Shown piece by piece: positions 1 to 13,247 of a stretch of DNA of 64,000 bases. The stretch lies in contig NZ_LMCT01000012.1 of assembly GCF_001424875.1 (NCBI RefSeq), forward strand, positions 218,679-282,678. The letters are read 5' to 3'. The stretch's first letter is position 1. Each line of letters begins with the position of its first letter. Under the pieces are notes generated by a model. That model saw only the letters and a program-made list of their open reading frames with translations, searched no databases and was not told the origin of the DNA. Origin of the DNA: Kitasatospora sp. Root107. Lineage in GTDB: Bacteria > Actinomycetota > Actinomycetes > Streptomycetales > Streptomycetaceae. The position numbers were made by a program, and so were the translations under genes.

Positions 1-41
1 ATCAGCCCCGGCCCACGGCCCGTTCCGCTACTCCCGCGCGG

Positions 42-2057
42 TCAGCCCTGGACCGGCGTGTGCAGCACGGTGACGGTCTTGTTCTTGAGCGAGCCCAGAT
101 CCCTGCGGAGGCTGTCGGCCGTCGTCGCGTCCGCGACCAGCAGGGTCACCTTGCCGGCCGGCATCAGCTCGATCGCATGCTTGAGCGACGTGACCGAGTT
201 GTCGTACTGCGCCTTCGCGACCGGGCTGCCACCGATGTAGACGTTGAGCAGGTCGCTGTACTTCGCGGCCAGGCCGCCCCGACGGGCCAGCGTGGTGGCG
301 AAGAAGCTGAGCTTCCAGTTCACGTAGCCATCGTTGGTGTAGAGGGTGACCACGGCCGAGCCTTCCTCGACCCGCGCCATGTCGCGGGTGACCAGGATCC
401 TGGCGACGGTACTGTCCCCGCCCTTCTCCTTGCTCCACTGGGCCAGCTCACTGCTCTGCCAGACCGTGGGAGCGGCCTGCACCGACGGGACTCCCCACTG
501 GATCCCGGCGAACAGGCTCAGTCCGGCCGCGAACGCCACCACCGAGGCGACGCCCTCGATCCACCAGCCCTTGCGGAAGGTCTTGGCCGACGGACCGAAC
601 GGACGCAGCATCGTCCCCACCGTGCCGAGCCCGACCAGGCAGAGGACGAAACCGCCGGTGGCGAGCTTCTCGAAGTAGTACGGCAGGCTCCCTATGGTGT
701 GCATCTGCCAGGCGCCGAACACCCCGAGCACCAGGGCCCCACCCGCGACGGTGCCGAGCATCATCATCCCGACGCCGGTGCGCCGCCGGCCGGCCAGCAG
801 TGCGACCAGCACGATCAGCAGCGCGAGGCCGAGCAGCAGCGACCGGTCGAACGGCAGCACCATCCCCCGGGCCTGAGCCTGGGCCTCGACGTCGAACGTA
901 CCCATCACCGACATCAGGCTCGGGAGCACGGCCACCGCGCCACCCACCGCCTGGATCGCGTACAGCAGCCAGCAGTGGCGGGCCTGGCGCTTGCGGTACA
1001 CGAAGGCCGCGACCACCAGCGCGATGCCCACGAACACCGCGAGGATGTTGTAGGTGTACGCCACCGTGATCAAGGCGGCCACCGACACCGCCGCGTACGT
1101 GCCCCAGCCCATCGCGGGGCGGACGATCAGCGGGATGGCCACCGCCAGGAAGATCAGGCCCGAGATCTGCGAGTCGAAGCCGACCTTGACCATGCCCCCC
1201 AGCGGGCTCGCCACCGCCAGCCCGGCCACCAGGGTGCACACCGCCGCCGTCCGCCAACCGGTCAGCCGCGGTCCGGCGATCCACCGGGCGCCCCAGACGA
1301 TCAGGGCGCAGAGGATCGCGAACGACGCCAGCACATAGAGGTAGTAGCGGTTGTACGCGGCCGTCGGGTCACCGGTCGCGGTGTTCGACCGCACGAAGAT
1401 GTCGAACCAGGTCAGCAGGAAATGCGAGCCCTGCGGATAGACCGCCTCGGTCGGCGTGGGCACCAGGACCTTGGCGGATTCCTGGTGGAAAAAGAGAAAT
1501 CCACCGAATTGGTGGATCGCGTCAAAAATGGAGAAATGGACGATTCGGTCCTCGATGGACAGGACGAAAGGAAGACGCCCCGTCGACGAACGCCCGATCA
1601 GCGGGTGGTGGATGTAATGCCAGACGAGCGCACCGGTACCGATGATCACCAGGTCGGAGGTGCGGAAACGCCAGGGCAGCCGGGGTGCCCGGCGACCGAC
1701 CCAGGCCGCGATGCTGACCGTCGAGAGGATCACACCGGAGGTCGGGACTGGCTGCATCCCCCAGGGCCACAGCGACAGCACGAGACCGAGTGCCAGGAGT
1801 GAACCGCAGAGCACGAAGGTGGCGATGACCAGCCGGTCGAGCAGGCCTCCGCCGACCCTCAGCAGACTCGCAACCGCGAGCACGAAGACCGGGATCAGGA
1901 CGATGTCCAGATTCAGCGCGTCGAGCACGACGGGGAGGACCCAGGAGGCGGTCAGCGCGCCGGCCAGCAGCCCCAACCGCCGACCGCGCGGGCCCGGGGC
2001 GGGGCTCGGCTGCGGGACGCCCGGGCGCTCCGTCGACTCCGATAGCTGGCTTGCCAT
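42..2057 (-). CDS. Polytopic membrane protein, possible GT-C type glycosyltransferase
   Basis: A protein of about 671 residues with a short charged N-terminus, then many hydrophobic segments, and a soluble C-terminal domain of roughly 150 residues. I do not recognise a named family with certainty. Size, topology and neighbours (GT2, GtrA-like, acyltransferase) suggest a GT-C type enzyme or a membrane protein of surface glycan assembly. The first loop after the early membrane spans holds an aromatic- and acid-rich stretch (FDAIHQFGGFLFFHQ), the place where GT-C enzymes carry catalytic acids. I chose the ATG at 2057 because AAGGAG lies just upstream; a start 9 codons earlier would bury that site. 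It is the last gene of a leftward group and lies about 200 bp from the GtrA-like gene, so it may have its own promoter. Confidence 0.6.
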   Translation of the reverse strand: MASQLSESTERPGVPQPSPAPGPRGRRLGLLAGALTASWVLPVVLDALNLDIVLIPVFVLAVASLLRVGGGLLDRLVIATFVLCGSLLALGLVLSLWPWGMQPVPTSGVILSTVSIAAWVGRRAPRLPWRFRTSDLVIIGTGALVWHYIHHPLIGRSSTGRLPFVLSIEDRIVHFSIFDAIHQFGGFLFFHQESAKVLVPTPTEAVYPQGSHFLLTWFDIFVRSNTATGDPTAAYNRYYLYVLASFAILCALIVWGARWIAGPRLTGWRTAAVCTLVAGLAVASPLGGMVKVGFDSQISGLIFLAVAIPLIVRPAMGWGTYAAVSVAALITVAYTYNILAVFVGIALVVAAFVYRKRQARHCWLLYAIQAVGGAVAVLPSLMSVMGTFDVEAQAQARGMVLPFDRSLLLGLALLIVLVALLAGRRRTGVGMMMLGTVAGGALVLGVFGAWQMHTIGSLPYYFEKLATGGFVLCLVGLGTVGTMLRPFGPSAKTFRKGWWIEGVASVVAFAAGLSLFAGIQWGVPSVQAAPTVWQSSELAQWSKEKGGDSTVARILVTRDMARVEEGSAVVTLYTNDGYVNWKLSFFATTLARRGGLAAKYSDLLNVYIGGSPVAKAQYDNSVTSLKHAIELMPAGKVTLLVADATTADSLRRDLGSLKNKTVTVLHTPVQG

Positions 2058-2258
2058 GTCCCCACCGTCTCCTTGAATACCCATACGCGAAATAAGTATC
2101 GTTCACATCACGGTCGGGTCTGATTTGTGCAACCGCCGCGCCGCCTGTCGGAAAGCCCGATCTGCGGATTCCCGGAAGCCACCGGTCATGGTACTTGAGC
2201 GCCCGGCAGCTCCTACCGGAACTCCCTGGTTATCAGCACGGCCTACCACTGAAAAGGC

Positions 2259-2753
2259 TTAGTCGGACTTGAAAACCCAGACCTTCATCAGCAGGAACCG
2301 CACGAGCGTCGCCAAGCCGTTGGCCACGATCAGGCCCCCGACCTCGACCGCCCGCGAGGCGTCCGGCGCAGCCAGCTCGAGCAGGGCCAGCGCACCGCTG
2401 CTGAGGGCGAGGCCGACCACGAAGGCCACCCCGCCCTGGAGCTGGTGCCGGAGCGCGCCCTCGGAGCCGGTGATACCGAACGTGAAGCGGCGGTTGGCCG
2501 CGGTGTTGGCGACCGCGCTGACCAGCAGTGCGATCAGATTGCCCAGCTGCGCGTCGACGACCTGACGGGCCGCCACGTAGAGGAGCAGATAGAAGAGGGT
2601 GCTCAGGATCCCGATGACCAGAAAAGCCGGGAGCTGCCGCTTCATCGTGCCGGACGACCCGGCGTCCGGACCGGCCTGCGGCGCAGCGGCCGAGTCGTCG
2701 AGAGGGAGCATGGGAGAAGCCACCGATTCGCTTGGGATATGGACTGGTGCCAT
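2259..2753 (-). CDS. GtrA-like small membrane protein (putative lipid-linked sugar flippase)
   Basis: 164 residues with an N-terminal tail of about 35 residues followed by four hydrophobic segments, the topology of the GtrA family. The segment ANTAANRRFTFG and the ending LVRFLLMKVWVFK match the family pattern (N..RR.tF early, Rf...k.wvF at the end). GtrA proteins are thought to move undecaprenyl-phosphate-linked sugars across the membrane. The start ATG overlaps the stop of the upstream large membrane protein (ATGA), indicating translational coupling. With the GtrB-like GT2 enzyme at 5277-6290 it would form the donor-supply half of a three-component glycosylation system. Confidence 0.8.
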   Translation of the reverse strand: MAPVHIPSESVASPMLPLDDSAAAPQAGPDAGSSGTMKRQLPAFLVIGILSTLFYLLLYVAARQVVDAQLGNLIALLVSAVANTAANRRFTFGITGSEGALRHQLQGGVAFVVGLALSSGALALLELAAPDASRAVEVGGLIVANGLATLVRFLLMKVWVFKSD

Positions 2754-5173
2754 CAGGAGATCTCGTAGACGGCCACCCGGCCGTTGTCGTACACCGGCCG
2801 AGCCAGCGACTTCAGCAGCGCGGACTCGGCGTGGACCTTGCGGTCCACCACCACGTACCGGACGTGGTGCTCGACCCGCAAGGTGTGGAGCAGCCCGGCC
2901 GTCGGGGCGTAGACGGCGTCCTCGTTGAGCTTGAGCAGCGGAAGGTCCCAGAAGGCCGTCGACTGCTCCGACATCAGCCGGGGCGAGTAGGCCCAGCCCT
3001 CGACCAGCACCGATCGCTCGGAGTAGCCGCTGAGCCAGAAGGACTGCGCGTTGTTGGTGCAGACCCAGCCGGGGTCGGCGTAGTCGTCGAACGACTGGCA
3101 GTGGCTGTTGGTCGCCAGGACGTCCGAAGGATCGCTGTGGGCGCGGACCCAGCGGGCGGCCTGGACCTGCTCCGCCGGGAGCAGCGCCGTCCCGATCCAT
3201 GCACTCTGCGAGGTCTGGAGGACGTCCAGTACGAGCGCGGGGGCGCTCGCCATCAGGGCTGCGGTGAGCAGCACGACGCCGCCGCGCCTGCGCAGGCCCG
3301 GCAGCAGCCACCCCGCGCCCCGCCACAGGAGGCCCAGCACGGCGGCGATGGCGGCCAGCGCCGCCGCGGCGCCGAGCGCCGGCAGCAACGCCGTGTACGA
3401 CTTGGTGCCCGTGCTGTCGTCGAACAGCTTCAGCACGAACGTCGCCCAGTCACCGGCATACCGGTAGATGCCCACCGTCAGCAGGGCCGTGAAGGCGAGG
3501 CTGCCCACCCCGAGCAGGACCTTCGCGCGGACGGACAGCTCCGCCCGCTCGAAGACCTCGCAGTATCCCCAGGCGGACAGCAGCACGCCGAACGGGATCC
3601 CGGCCAGGGTGAAGTAGCTGGCGTTGAAGCCGTTCACCACGAGGTAGACGGCCGGGCCCGCGATCGCGCCGCCGAGCAGGAACCACTGGACCGGGTCGAG
3701 CCTCAGCCGCCGACGCCAGATCAGCGGGATCGCGCCGACCATGCGCAGCTGGTGGTTGAGCAGGAACGCCGCCAGCGTCATGGCGACCACCGCGGCCTGG
3801 CCGGTCGTGGTGCGGGTGTGCAGCGGGTCGGCCCAGTACCGGCTGATGTTGCCGGCCGGCACGACCTGCAGACCGTAGCTCTCGAACTTGAACAGGACGG
3901 CGGTGGCGAAGAGCTGCGCCGCCCCGACGATCGCGCCCAGACCCACGATGGCCCAGGGGATCCGCCGCGTGCCGATGAGCACCATCAGCCCGGCGAAGGC
4001 GAGCGCGGCCAGGGTGACCGGGAGGGAGCTGGCCTTGGCCGCGCTGGAGGCCACCGCGAACATCGCGGTGAGGACGAAGGCCCCGCGCCCCAGCCCCGGG
4101 ACCTGCCCACCGGTGCCGCCGGGCGGCGTGTCACCTGCGGCACCGCTGTCGACGCCGTCCGCCTGCCGACCGCGCAGAACGTCGCCGATGACGCCGATGA
4201 GGGCGATCAGCAGCGGCAGGCTGTAGGTCAGTGAGAGGCTCGCCCAGGCCATCAGGGGGACGGCGGTCGCGCCGAACGTCCAGTTCGGGACGTTGTTGGG
4301 GTAGATCGCGTTGAAGTCGCCGATCAGGAAGACCAGCACGGCAGCCACCGGGCCGGCCCAGGCGCGGCCGGTGAGCCGCCGGGCCACCACCGCGGTGATC
4401 ACCATGGTGAGCGCCACCAGCGCGGGGACCATCAGCCGCATCTGCACGACGGCCAGGTCGATGTGCCCGACCATGTCGGTCATCGCCATGTGGACGAAGG
4501 TGAACCAGTGGTAGTGCAGCGGTTCACCGGCCGCCTGCGGGAAGGTCAGCGGAAAGTTGTGCTTGGCGTTGCCCGCCAGCGAGAGCAGGTAGGGCAGGTC
4601 GACGTACTGCTTGGCGTATCCCTCGACCGGCAGCACCTCGTACTTCCGCAGGAACACCGCGTACAGGTAGGTGCTGCCGAGGCCGACCGTTGCGGCGACC
4701 GACCACGACCACCCGAGCGAGGTGGCCAGGTAGCCGCGCGGCCGCCAGTGCCGGCGAAGCCGCGGCACCGCCGCGAAGGGGACGACCACCAGCAGCGGCC
4801 AGGCCATCACCGCCGACTGGACGCCCGCCGCCATGAAGACCGCCCAGGCCGCCAGCTCAAGGACGAGACCGGTGACCGCGCCGAACGCGAGGTCCTCGAC
4901 CAGGGTGTGCGGCCGCCGGCGCAGAGCCCGGAAGACGAGCGTGCCCGGCAGCAGCACGCCCCAGGCGACATACCCGGTGTAGCGCGCGATGTCACCGGCC
5001 GAGGTGTCGGCGGCCAGCAGCAGCCCGGCGAGCAGGAGATAGGCGCTGACGGCCGGCAGGAACCTCCACAGCGCGGCACCGACCGGTCTCGCACCCCGGC
5101 CCGCGGTCTTCGACCGCCCTCCTGGCGCGGTCAACGCGCCGGAGACGGGTGCGGTGCTGTCGGTGGTGTCCAT
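2753..5173 (-). CDS. Large polytopic membrane protein, candidate GT-C glycosyltransferase
   Basis: 806 residues with a hydrophilic N-terminus of about 38 residues, roughly a dozen or more hydrophobic segments and a C-terminal soluble domain of about 130 residues. The loop near residues 188-200 contains QYVDLPYLLSLAG with an acid at D192, reminiscent of the catalytic first loop of GT-C transferases, and ends in an LHYHWF stretch. The protein is coupled to the GtrA-like gene by an ATGA overlap and lies about 100 bp after the GT2 gene. The ATG at 5173 follows AGGAG at good spacing; an upstream in-frame extension would overlap the GT2 gene and is rejected. The role as the transferase that uses the lipid-linked sugar is inferred from context. 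Confidence 0.65.
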   Translation of the reverse strand: MDTTDSTAPVSGALTAPGGRSKTAGRGARPVGAALWRFLPAVSAYLLLAGLLLAADTSAGDIARYTGYVAWGVLLPGTLVFRALRRRPHTLVEDLAFGAVTGLVLELAAWAVFMAAGVQSAVMAWPLLVVVPFAAVPRLRRHWRPRGYLATSLGWSWSVAATVGLGSTYLYAVFLRKYEVLPVEGYAKQYVDLPYLLSLAGNAKHNFPLTFPQAAGEPLHYHWFTFVHMAMTDMVGHIDLAVVQMRLMVPALVALTMVITAVVARRLTGRAWAGPVAAVLVFLIGDFNAIYPNNVPNWTFGATAVPLMAWASLSLTYSLPLLIALIGVIGDVLRGRQADGVDSGAAGDTPPGGTGGQVPGLGRGAFVLTAMFAVASSAAKASSLPVTLAALAFAGLMVLIGTRRIPWAIVGLGAIVGAAQLFATAVLFKFESYGLQVVPAGNISRYWADPLHTRTTTGQAAVVAMTLAAFLLNHQLRMVGAIPLIWRRRLRLDPVQWFLLGGAIAGPAVYLVVNGFNASYFTLAGIPFGVLLSAWGYCEVFERAELSVRAKVLLGVGSLAFTALLTVGIYRYAGDWATFVLKLFDDSTGTKSYTALLPALGAAAALAAIAAVLGLLWRGAGWLLPGLRRRGGVVLLTAALMASAPALVLDVLQTSQSAWIGTALLPAEQVQAARWVRAHSDPSDVLATNSHCQSFDDYADPGWVCTNNAQSFWLSGYSERSVLVEGWAYSPRLMSEQSTAFWDLPLLKLNEDAVYAPTAGLLHTLRVEHHVRYVVVDRKVHAESALLKSLARPVYDNGRVAVYEIS

Positions 5174-5276
5174 CGGTACGTGATCTCCTGCGAGCTCTGC
5201 GGTCAGCCGCGTGGTTGTGCCGGGTCCTGCTGAATCGTCCCGTGGCAGTGGCCGCACTGCCACGGGACCGCCTGCC

Positions 5277-6290
5277 TCACCCTGCGGCGTGCGCCGCCTG
5301 AGCGAGGCCGACCCGGGGGGCCTCCTCCGCCGAGTCGTAGCCGACGAAGTAGGCCGGGCGGGCCTGGGCAGCCTCGTAGATCCGGCCGACGTACTCGCCG
5401 AGCAGGCCCATGCAGATGAGCTGGACCCCCCCGATGAACAGCATGGCGATGAAGAGCGAGGACCAGCCGGGCACGGTGGCACCGGCCAGGTACCTGACCG
5501 TGGTGTAGACGGCGAGGCCGAAGCAGACCAGGAAGCTCATCGCGCCGAGCCAGGTGGCCAGCCGCAGCGGGCTGGCGGAGAAGTTGGTGATGCTGTCGAG
5601 AGCCAATCGGATCATCTTGGACAGCGGGTACTTGGTGCTGCCCGCCACCCGCTCCTCGCGGTCGTAGACGACCTCCCCGCTGCTGAAGCCCAGCCACGGA
5701 ACGAGCAGGCGGTAGACCGGCTGGTGTTCGGGCAGCGACTTGAGCGCGTTCACGGCGGCCCGGCTGAGCAGGCGGAAGTCACCGGCGTGCGCGGGCATCT
5801 TCTTGCCGACGAGCTTGCGCATGAGCCAGTAGTAGCCACCTGCGGTGCGGCGCTTGAAGAAGGTGTCGGTGTTGCGGTCACCACGCACGCCGTAGACGAT
5901 GTCGAGGTTCTGCTCGCGGGCGAGTGCGAGCATCTCCGTGATCTTCTCCGGCGGGTCCTGGAGGTCAGCGTCGATGCTGACGACGTAGTCTCCGAAGGCC
6001 CGGTGGATCCCGGCGGTGAGCGCGGCCTGGTGGCCGGAGTTGCGAGCGAACCGGACGATACGCAGCTGTGGCCAGTCCTGGCGGATCTTGTGCATGATCT
6101 GCGGCGTCGCGTCGGTGCTGCCGTCGTCGATGCCGACGACCTCGTAGGTCACGTCGAGCGCGTCCAGGATCGGACGCAGCCGCTCGACGGTCAGCGGCAG
6201 CGCCTCCTGCTCGTTGTAGATCGGGATCACTACCGACAACAGAGGAGCGGGCGCCGTGGTGCCGCCGGCCGGTGCTGCTGCGTTGTACAT
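5277..6290 (-). CDS. GT2 polyprenyl-phosphate sugar synthase (GtrB/DPM1-like)
   Basis: 337 residues. The GT-A domain shows VVIPIYNEQEALP near residue 20, the DDGS motif at 55-58 and the metal-binding D-A-D at 107-109 followed by QDPPE, all typical of dolichol/undecaprenyl-phosphate mannose or glucose synthases. The conserved REERVAGSTKYPLSK stretch precedes two C-terminal membrane helices (about 233-290) of the GtrB subtype. It transfers a sugar from a nucleotide sugar to a polyprenyl phosphate on the cytoplasmic face. I chose the ATG at 6290 because the family N-terminus begins just before VVIPIYNE; AAGGA lies about 14 nt upstream. It lies in the leftward surface cluster between the acyltransferase and the large membrane protein. 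Confidence 0.88.
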   Translation of the reverse strand: MYNAAAPAGGTTAPAPLLSVVIPIYNEQEALPLTVERLRPILDALDVTYEVVGIDDGSTDATPQIMHKIRQDWPQLRIVRFARNSGHQAALTAGIHRAFGDYVVSIDADLQDPPEKITEMLALAREQNLDIVYGVRGDRNTDTFFKRRTAGGYYWLMRKLVGKKMPAHAGDFRLLSRAAVNALKSLPEHQPVYRLLVPWLGFSSGEVVYDREERVAGSTKYPLSKMIRLALDSITNFSASPLRLATWLGAMSFLVCFGLAVYTTVRYLAGATVPGWSSLFIAMLFIGGVQLICMGLLGEYVGRIYEAAQARPAYFVGYDSAEEAPRVGLAQAAHAAG

Positions 6291-6480
6291 CGCTGTTCGC
6301 CTGTCCTTATGTCTCTGAGAGCGTTCGGCCGAGGTCGGTGGGTTCGCCGGATCCGCCGGCCGACCGACTACGGATGCGGGGGAGCTGCGTGGTCGGGCCG
6401 GGGCCACGGAGTCTGGCAGCCGGGCGGTTACCGCCCCACGCGGTTCGTCGTCCCACGAGCGGTCACCGGGGCGATCAGGA

Positions 6481-7671
6481 TCACTTCTTGTCGGGAGCGG
6501 GTTCGTCGGACACCCGGCGAAGGGTGGCCATCGAGCGGTCCATCCCCTTCTTCAGCCACTTCGAGACCGGGCGTTCGACCAGCCGGTGGATCAGCCACGC
6601 GGTCAGCAGCGCCGTGGCGAGCGCCACCAGCAGGGCGGACTTGACTCCCAACCCGCGGGTGAGCGAGAAGTGGATCATGGTCCAGCCGGCCTCCTGGTGG
6701 ATCAGGTAGAGCGGGTAGGTCAGCGCACCGGCGACCGTCAGCCACTTCCACTGCACCCAGTTGAACAGACCCAGCGCCGCGCCGAGGACCAGAGCGAAGG
6801 CGAGGGTGACCCCGAGGGCCATCACCTTCCACGACAGGGGGTGGTTCAGGACCCCGACGTAGATCGTCTGGATGGAGGTCAGCCGGGTGAGCGCCAGGAT
6901 CCAGGAGAAGCCGACGATCCCCCAGAGCAGCAGGTTCTGGCCGAAGCGGTACATCAGGAACATGCCGATGCCCGCAATGAAGAACGGCGACTCGTTCGGC
7001 ATCGCGAAGGTGGTCAGCAGCGGGATCTGGGCCTGCGGGGCGAGCACCGCGAATATCGTCCAGATGCCGCAGAAGGCGACCACCTTGCGGTAGGTCAGAC
7101 CGGCCGCGACCACGATGGCGAAGAGCAGGTAGAACCGCATCTCGACCCAGAGCGTCCAGTAGACGCCGTCGACGTGCCGCATGCCGAGCGGCTGCTGAAG
7201 CATCGTCAGGTTGCCGAGGACGGTCTTGGTGTCGAGGCCCTCGTCGGCCCCCCAGCGGGCGTACTGGGTGAAGGTGAGCACCACGAAGGCGGTCAGCCCG
7301 ACGGCCGCCCAGTAGGCCGGGTACAGGCGTACGACCCGGGAGGTGAAGAACTCACCGGCTCGCTTGCCCCAGCAGCTCATGCAGATCACGAAGCCGCTGA
7401 TGACGAAGAACAGCTCGACGCCGAGCCAGCCGTAGGCGGCCACCCGGTTCAGCGCCGGAAGTACCTCTTTCGGGGTGACGCCCTGCCATACACCGGCGAT
7501 TCCGACATACGCCGTCCAGTGGAAGGAGAGCACGCTCAGCGCCGCGAAGAGCCGCATGCCGTCGAGCGCGTACAGCCGGGGCCGCTGGGGACGAGCGGAA
7601 GGATCCTGCGAGCGGGCCGCCGAGCGGCGCCGAAGGCGCGATGGCTTCGTCAGGATCGGAGCAGAAGTCAT
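6481..7671 (-). CDS. Acyltransferase 3 family membrane protein
   Basis: 396 residues. After a basic cytoplasmic tail comes [17 protein letters not shown] with the family's R-X10-H signature (R40, H51), then about ten hydrophobic segments typical of Acyl_transf_3 proteins. These O-acylate surface sugars or other extracytoplasmic acceptors. It is the first gene of the leftward glycan cluster and sits next to a GT2 enzyme, so acylation of the same glycan is a reasonable inference; the acceptor is unknown. It ends about 190 bp before the GT2 start. Confidence 0.85.
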   Translation of the reverse strand: MTSAPILTKPSRLRRRSAARSQDPSARPQRPRLYALDGMRLFAALSVLSFHWTAYVGIAGVWQGVTPKEVLPALNRVAAYGWLGVELFFVISGFVICMSCWGKRAGEFFTSRVVRLYPAYWAAVGLTAFVVLTFTQYARWGADEGLDTKTVLGNLTMLQQPLGMRHVDGVYWTLWVEMRFYLLFAIVVAAGLTYRKVVAFCGIWTIFAVLAPQAQIPLLTTFAMPNESPFFIAGIGMFLMYRFGQNLLLWGIVGFSWILALTRLTSIQTIYVGVLNHPLSWKVMALGVTLAFALVLGAALGLFNWVQWKWLTVAGALTYPLYLIHQEAGWTMIHFSLTRGLGVKSALLVALATALLTAWLIHRLVERPVSKWLKKGMDRSMATLRRVSDEPAPDKK

Positions 7672-7805
7672 TCGAGAGAGCTTTCGGCGAGTTGGGCTCA
7701 GAAGCCTCGATCAACCCTCGCACCTGGCGAAGGCTGTGGGGCGCTCAGTCTAGCGGCCTGTCTCCGACGGCTGCCGAACCGGTTGGCCCCAAGGAGGGAC
7801 GAACG

Positions 7806-7856
7806 GCCGAGGGGCTCCGCACCACGTCCTTGCGGACGGGTGCGGAGCCCCTCGGC
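7806..7856 (-). terminator. Terminator of the str operon after tuf
   Basis: An inverted repeat with 18-bp arms (left arm 7806-7823, right arm 7839-7856) and a 15-nt loop lies about 30 bp after the tuf stop codon. It closes the rpsL-rpsG-fusA-tuf unit. No long U tract follows, as is common in Streptomyces. Confidence 0.8.
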
Positions 7857-7889
7857 TTGCCTGTGGTGCAGGCAGGTCAGGCCCTCGAA

Positions 7890-9083
<1,194 letters not shown>

Positions 9084-9185
9084 TGCAGTCCTCCTGAGGA
9101 CAGTTCTGTACGCCGTGCTGACGTCAGTTGGTCTTTGATCGGGTTTGGCACGGAGCGTGCCGTCCCGCGGGTGGGGGCGGAGGAG

Positions 9186-9213
9186 CCTGGGGGATCCGGG
9201 AGGATCCCCCAGG
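9186..9213 (-). other. Stem-loop between fusA and tuf
   Basis: A perfect 12-bp inverted repeat (CCTGGGGGATCC and its complement) with a 4-nt loop lies about 50 bp after the fusA stop. It could be an attenuator, partial terminator or processing site that sets tuf level apart from fusA. It is not followed by a U tract on either strand. Confidence 0.5.
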
Positions 9214-9262
9214 TTCGCCTCCTAATAGCCTAAGGGTTTACGAACATCCCGATTGCGGGACG

Positions 9263-11368
<2,106 letters not shown>

Positions 11369-11407
11369 GGTGGCTCGTTCTCTCTCTGTCTAGTGACGGG
11401 GTTAGGA

Positions 11408-11878
11408 CTACCAGCGGTAGTGCGCGAAGGCCTTGTTGGACTCGGCCATCTTGTGAGTGTCCTCGCGACGCTTCACGGAAGCACCGAGGCCATTGCTGGC
11501 GTCGAGGATCTCGTTGAGCAGACGCTCGGTCATGGTCTTCTCGCGACGGGCGCGGGAGTAGCCGACCAGCCAGCGCAGCGCCAGGGTGTTGGCGCGGCCC
11601 GGACGGACCTCGACCGGCACCTGGTAGGTGGCGCCACCGACGCGGCGGGACTTCACCTCAAGGGTGGGCTTGACGTTCTCAAGCGCGCGCTTGAGGGCGA
11701 CCACGGGGTCGGCACCGGTCTTCTCGCGGACACCCTCGAGGGCGCCGTAGACGATCCGCTCGGCGGTGGAGCGCTTGCCGTGGAGCAGGATCTTGTTGAC
11801 CAGCGAGGTCACAAGCGGCGAGCCGTAAACCGGGTCGATGATGACCGGGCGCTTCGGGGCAGGACCCTTACGAGGCAT
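11408..11878 (-). CDS. rpsG: 30S ribosomal protein S7
   Basis: 156 residues starting [10 protein letters not shown], typical of actinobacterial S7, a primary 16S rRNA binding protein and organiser of the 30S head. The start codon lies 2 nt after the rpsL stop, and its AAGGAG sits inside the last codons of rpsL, so the two genes are translationally coupled. Confidence 0.97.
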   Translation of the reverse strand: MPRKGPAPKRPVIIDPVYGSPLVTSLVNKILLHGKRSTAERIVYGALEGVREKTGADPVVALKRALENVKPTLEVKSRRVGGATYQVPVEVRPGRANTLALRWLVGYSRARREKTMTERLLNEILDASNGLGASVKRREDTHKMAESNKAFAHYRW

Positions 11879-11880
11879 TC

Positions 11881-12252
11881 TTACTTCTCCTTCTTGGCGC
11901 CGTAGCGGCTACGAGCCTGCTTGCGGTTCTTGACACCCTGGGTGTCGAGCGAGCCGCGGATGATCTTGTAGCGGACACCAGGAAGGTCCTTCACACGGCC
12001 ACCGCGCACCAGCACGATGGAGTGCTCCTGCAGGTTGTGGCCCTCACCCGGAATGTAGGCGGTGACCTCGATCCCGCTGGTGAGGCGCACACGGGCCACC
12101 TTGCGAAGCGCGGAGTTCGGCTTCTTCGGGGTGGTGGTGTACACACGCGTGCAAACACCGCGGCGCTGAGGGGAACCCTTCAGCGCGGGCGTCTTGTTCT
12201 TCTCGACCTTGTCCTGCCGGCCCTTTCGGACCAGCTGCTGGATCGTAGGCAC
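11881..12252 (-). CDS. rpsL: 30S ribosomal protein S12
   Basis: 123 residues starting at a GTG preceded by GGAG; the first codons give [11 protein letters not shown] as in all S12 proteins. TPKKPNS at 41-47 and VKDLPG near 88 carry lysines at the positions where streptomycin-resistance changes occur (about K43 and K88), so the allele looks wild type. It is the first gene of the str operon. A much longer upstream in-frame reading is rejected because it has no coding character and S12 is this size everywhere. Confidence 0.98.
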   Translation of the reverse strand: MPTIQQLVRKGRQDKVEKNKTPALKGSPQRRGVCTRVYTTTPKKPNSALRKVARVRLTSGIEVTAYIPGEGHNLQEHSIVLVRGGRVKDLPGVRYKIIRGSLDTQGVKNRKQARSRYGAKKEK

Positions 12253-12468
12253 CGTTTCTCCGTTTTCTGTGTGCCAAGGCTGCGTAAAACTAACCTGCGG
12301 TGACCCCAACACTCCGACCCACGCGGTCGGGTGTGTTGAGCCTCTTTCGAGGGCGGAATCCATGAGCCGATGTGCAGCGGCGGCGCTCACGGAGTGGTGA
12401 ACACTCCGGTACGGCGGCCGGTCTGCTGGCACGCACAAGGACCCGGGGACACCCCAGGCACAGATCAG

Positions 12469-12497
12469 AGCGTACCTAGCGCATCGGCGCCGGTCAA
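12469..12497 (-). promoter_or_regulatory. Candidate str operon promoter
   Basis: On the minus strand TTGACC (12492-12497) and TACGCT (12469-12474) are separated by 17 nt, a good match to the principal sigma factor consensus. It would start transcription near 12460, leaving an rpsL leader of roughly 200 nt. The rest of 12253-12551 holds only a short hairpin near 12315-12340 and no gene. Confidence 0.6.
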
Positions 12498-12551
12498 AAC
12501 AAATGCAACGCCGCAGCTCGGCCCCCGAAGAGCGGTTGCATCCGGCATACC

Positions 12552-13082
12552 TCAGGTGATGCTGCCGAGCAACCCGAGCAGGACCAACAGTGCCCAGCCA
12601 CCGACCGACAGCCAGCCAAGCACCAGCCCGGCGGTGGCCATCCCGTCGCCCTCCTCGCCGCTGCCGCGCAGCTGGCTCTTGGCGAGGTGGCCGGTCACCA
12701 CGGCGGGGATGCCGAACATCCCGAAGCTCGGCAGGCAGAGCAGGCCCAGCACCAGCGAGGCGACGGCCAGCGGGTTGTTCCTCGGCCGGGGCGTGTACAC
12801 CGGCTGCATCATCATCGGCGGCCCGGCCATCGGACCCATCATCGGCAGCGCCACCGGGCCGACCGGCAAGTCCGAGACCAGGTAGGCGAGCTGACCGTAC
12901 GTCTTGGCCCGCTGCACCCCGTCGAACCGGGCGCTGTACTCGTTCGCCGACAGGCGCCCCTCGGCGTACGCGGCCTTGATCACGTCCACCGCGCGCTCGC
13001 GGTCGGTGTGCCCGGCGCGCATGGCGGCCTGACCGGCGCCGTACGGCTGCGGCTGCTGCGGTCCCCATGACTGCATGCTCAT
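12552..13082 (-). CDS. DUF1707 and DUF4190 domain membrane protein
   Basis: 176 residues. The first 70 contain [24 protein letters not shown]...EYSARFD, the DUF1707 pattern common in actinomycete membrane proteins. After a Pro/Met-rich linker come two hydrophobic segments ([14 protein letters not shown] and [20 protein letters not shown]) of the DUF4190 type. The function is unknown; such proteins are membrane anchored with a small cytoplasmic domain. The first of two close ATGs is chosen because AGGAGG lies 9 nt upstream. It is divergent from the ABC exporter at 13248. Confidence 0.8.
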   Translation of the reverse strand: MSMQSWGPQQPQPYGAGQAAMRAGHTDRERAVDVIKAAYAEGRLSANEYSARFDGVQRAKTYGQLAYLVSDLPVGPVALPMMGPMAGPPMMMQPVYTPRPRNNPLAVASLVLGLLCLPSFGMFGIPAVVTGHLAKSQLRGSGEEGDGMATAGLVLGWLSVGGWALLVLLGLLGSIT

Positions 13083-13247
13083 CCCGACCCACCTCCTGAC
13101 GGACTCTCATGGTGCATGACGAACGGCACACCCGCACAGTTGCACGTTCACCCGATCGGAGCAGACAAACCAGTCGTTCGCGGGGTGCCGCTGCCGGTCC
13201 CACCTCTGAAAAGCTGACCGCACATCCGTACCAACAGGAGTACCCAC

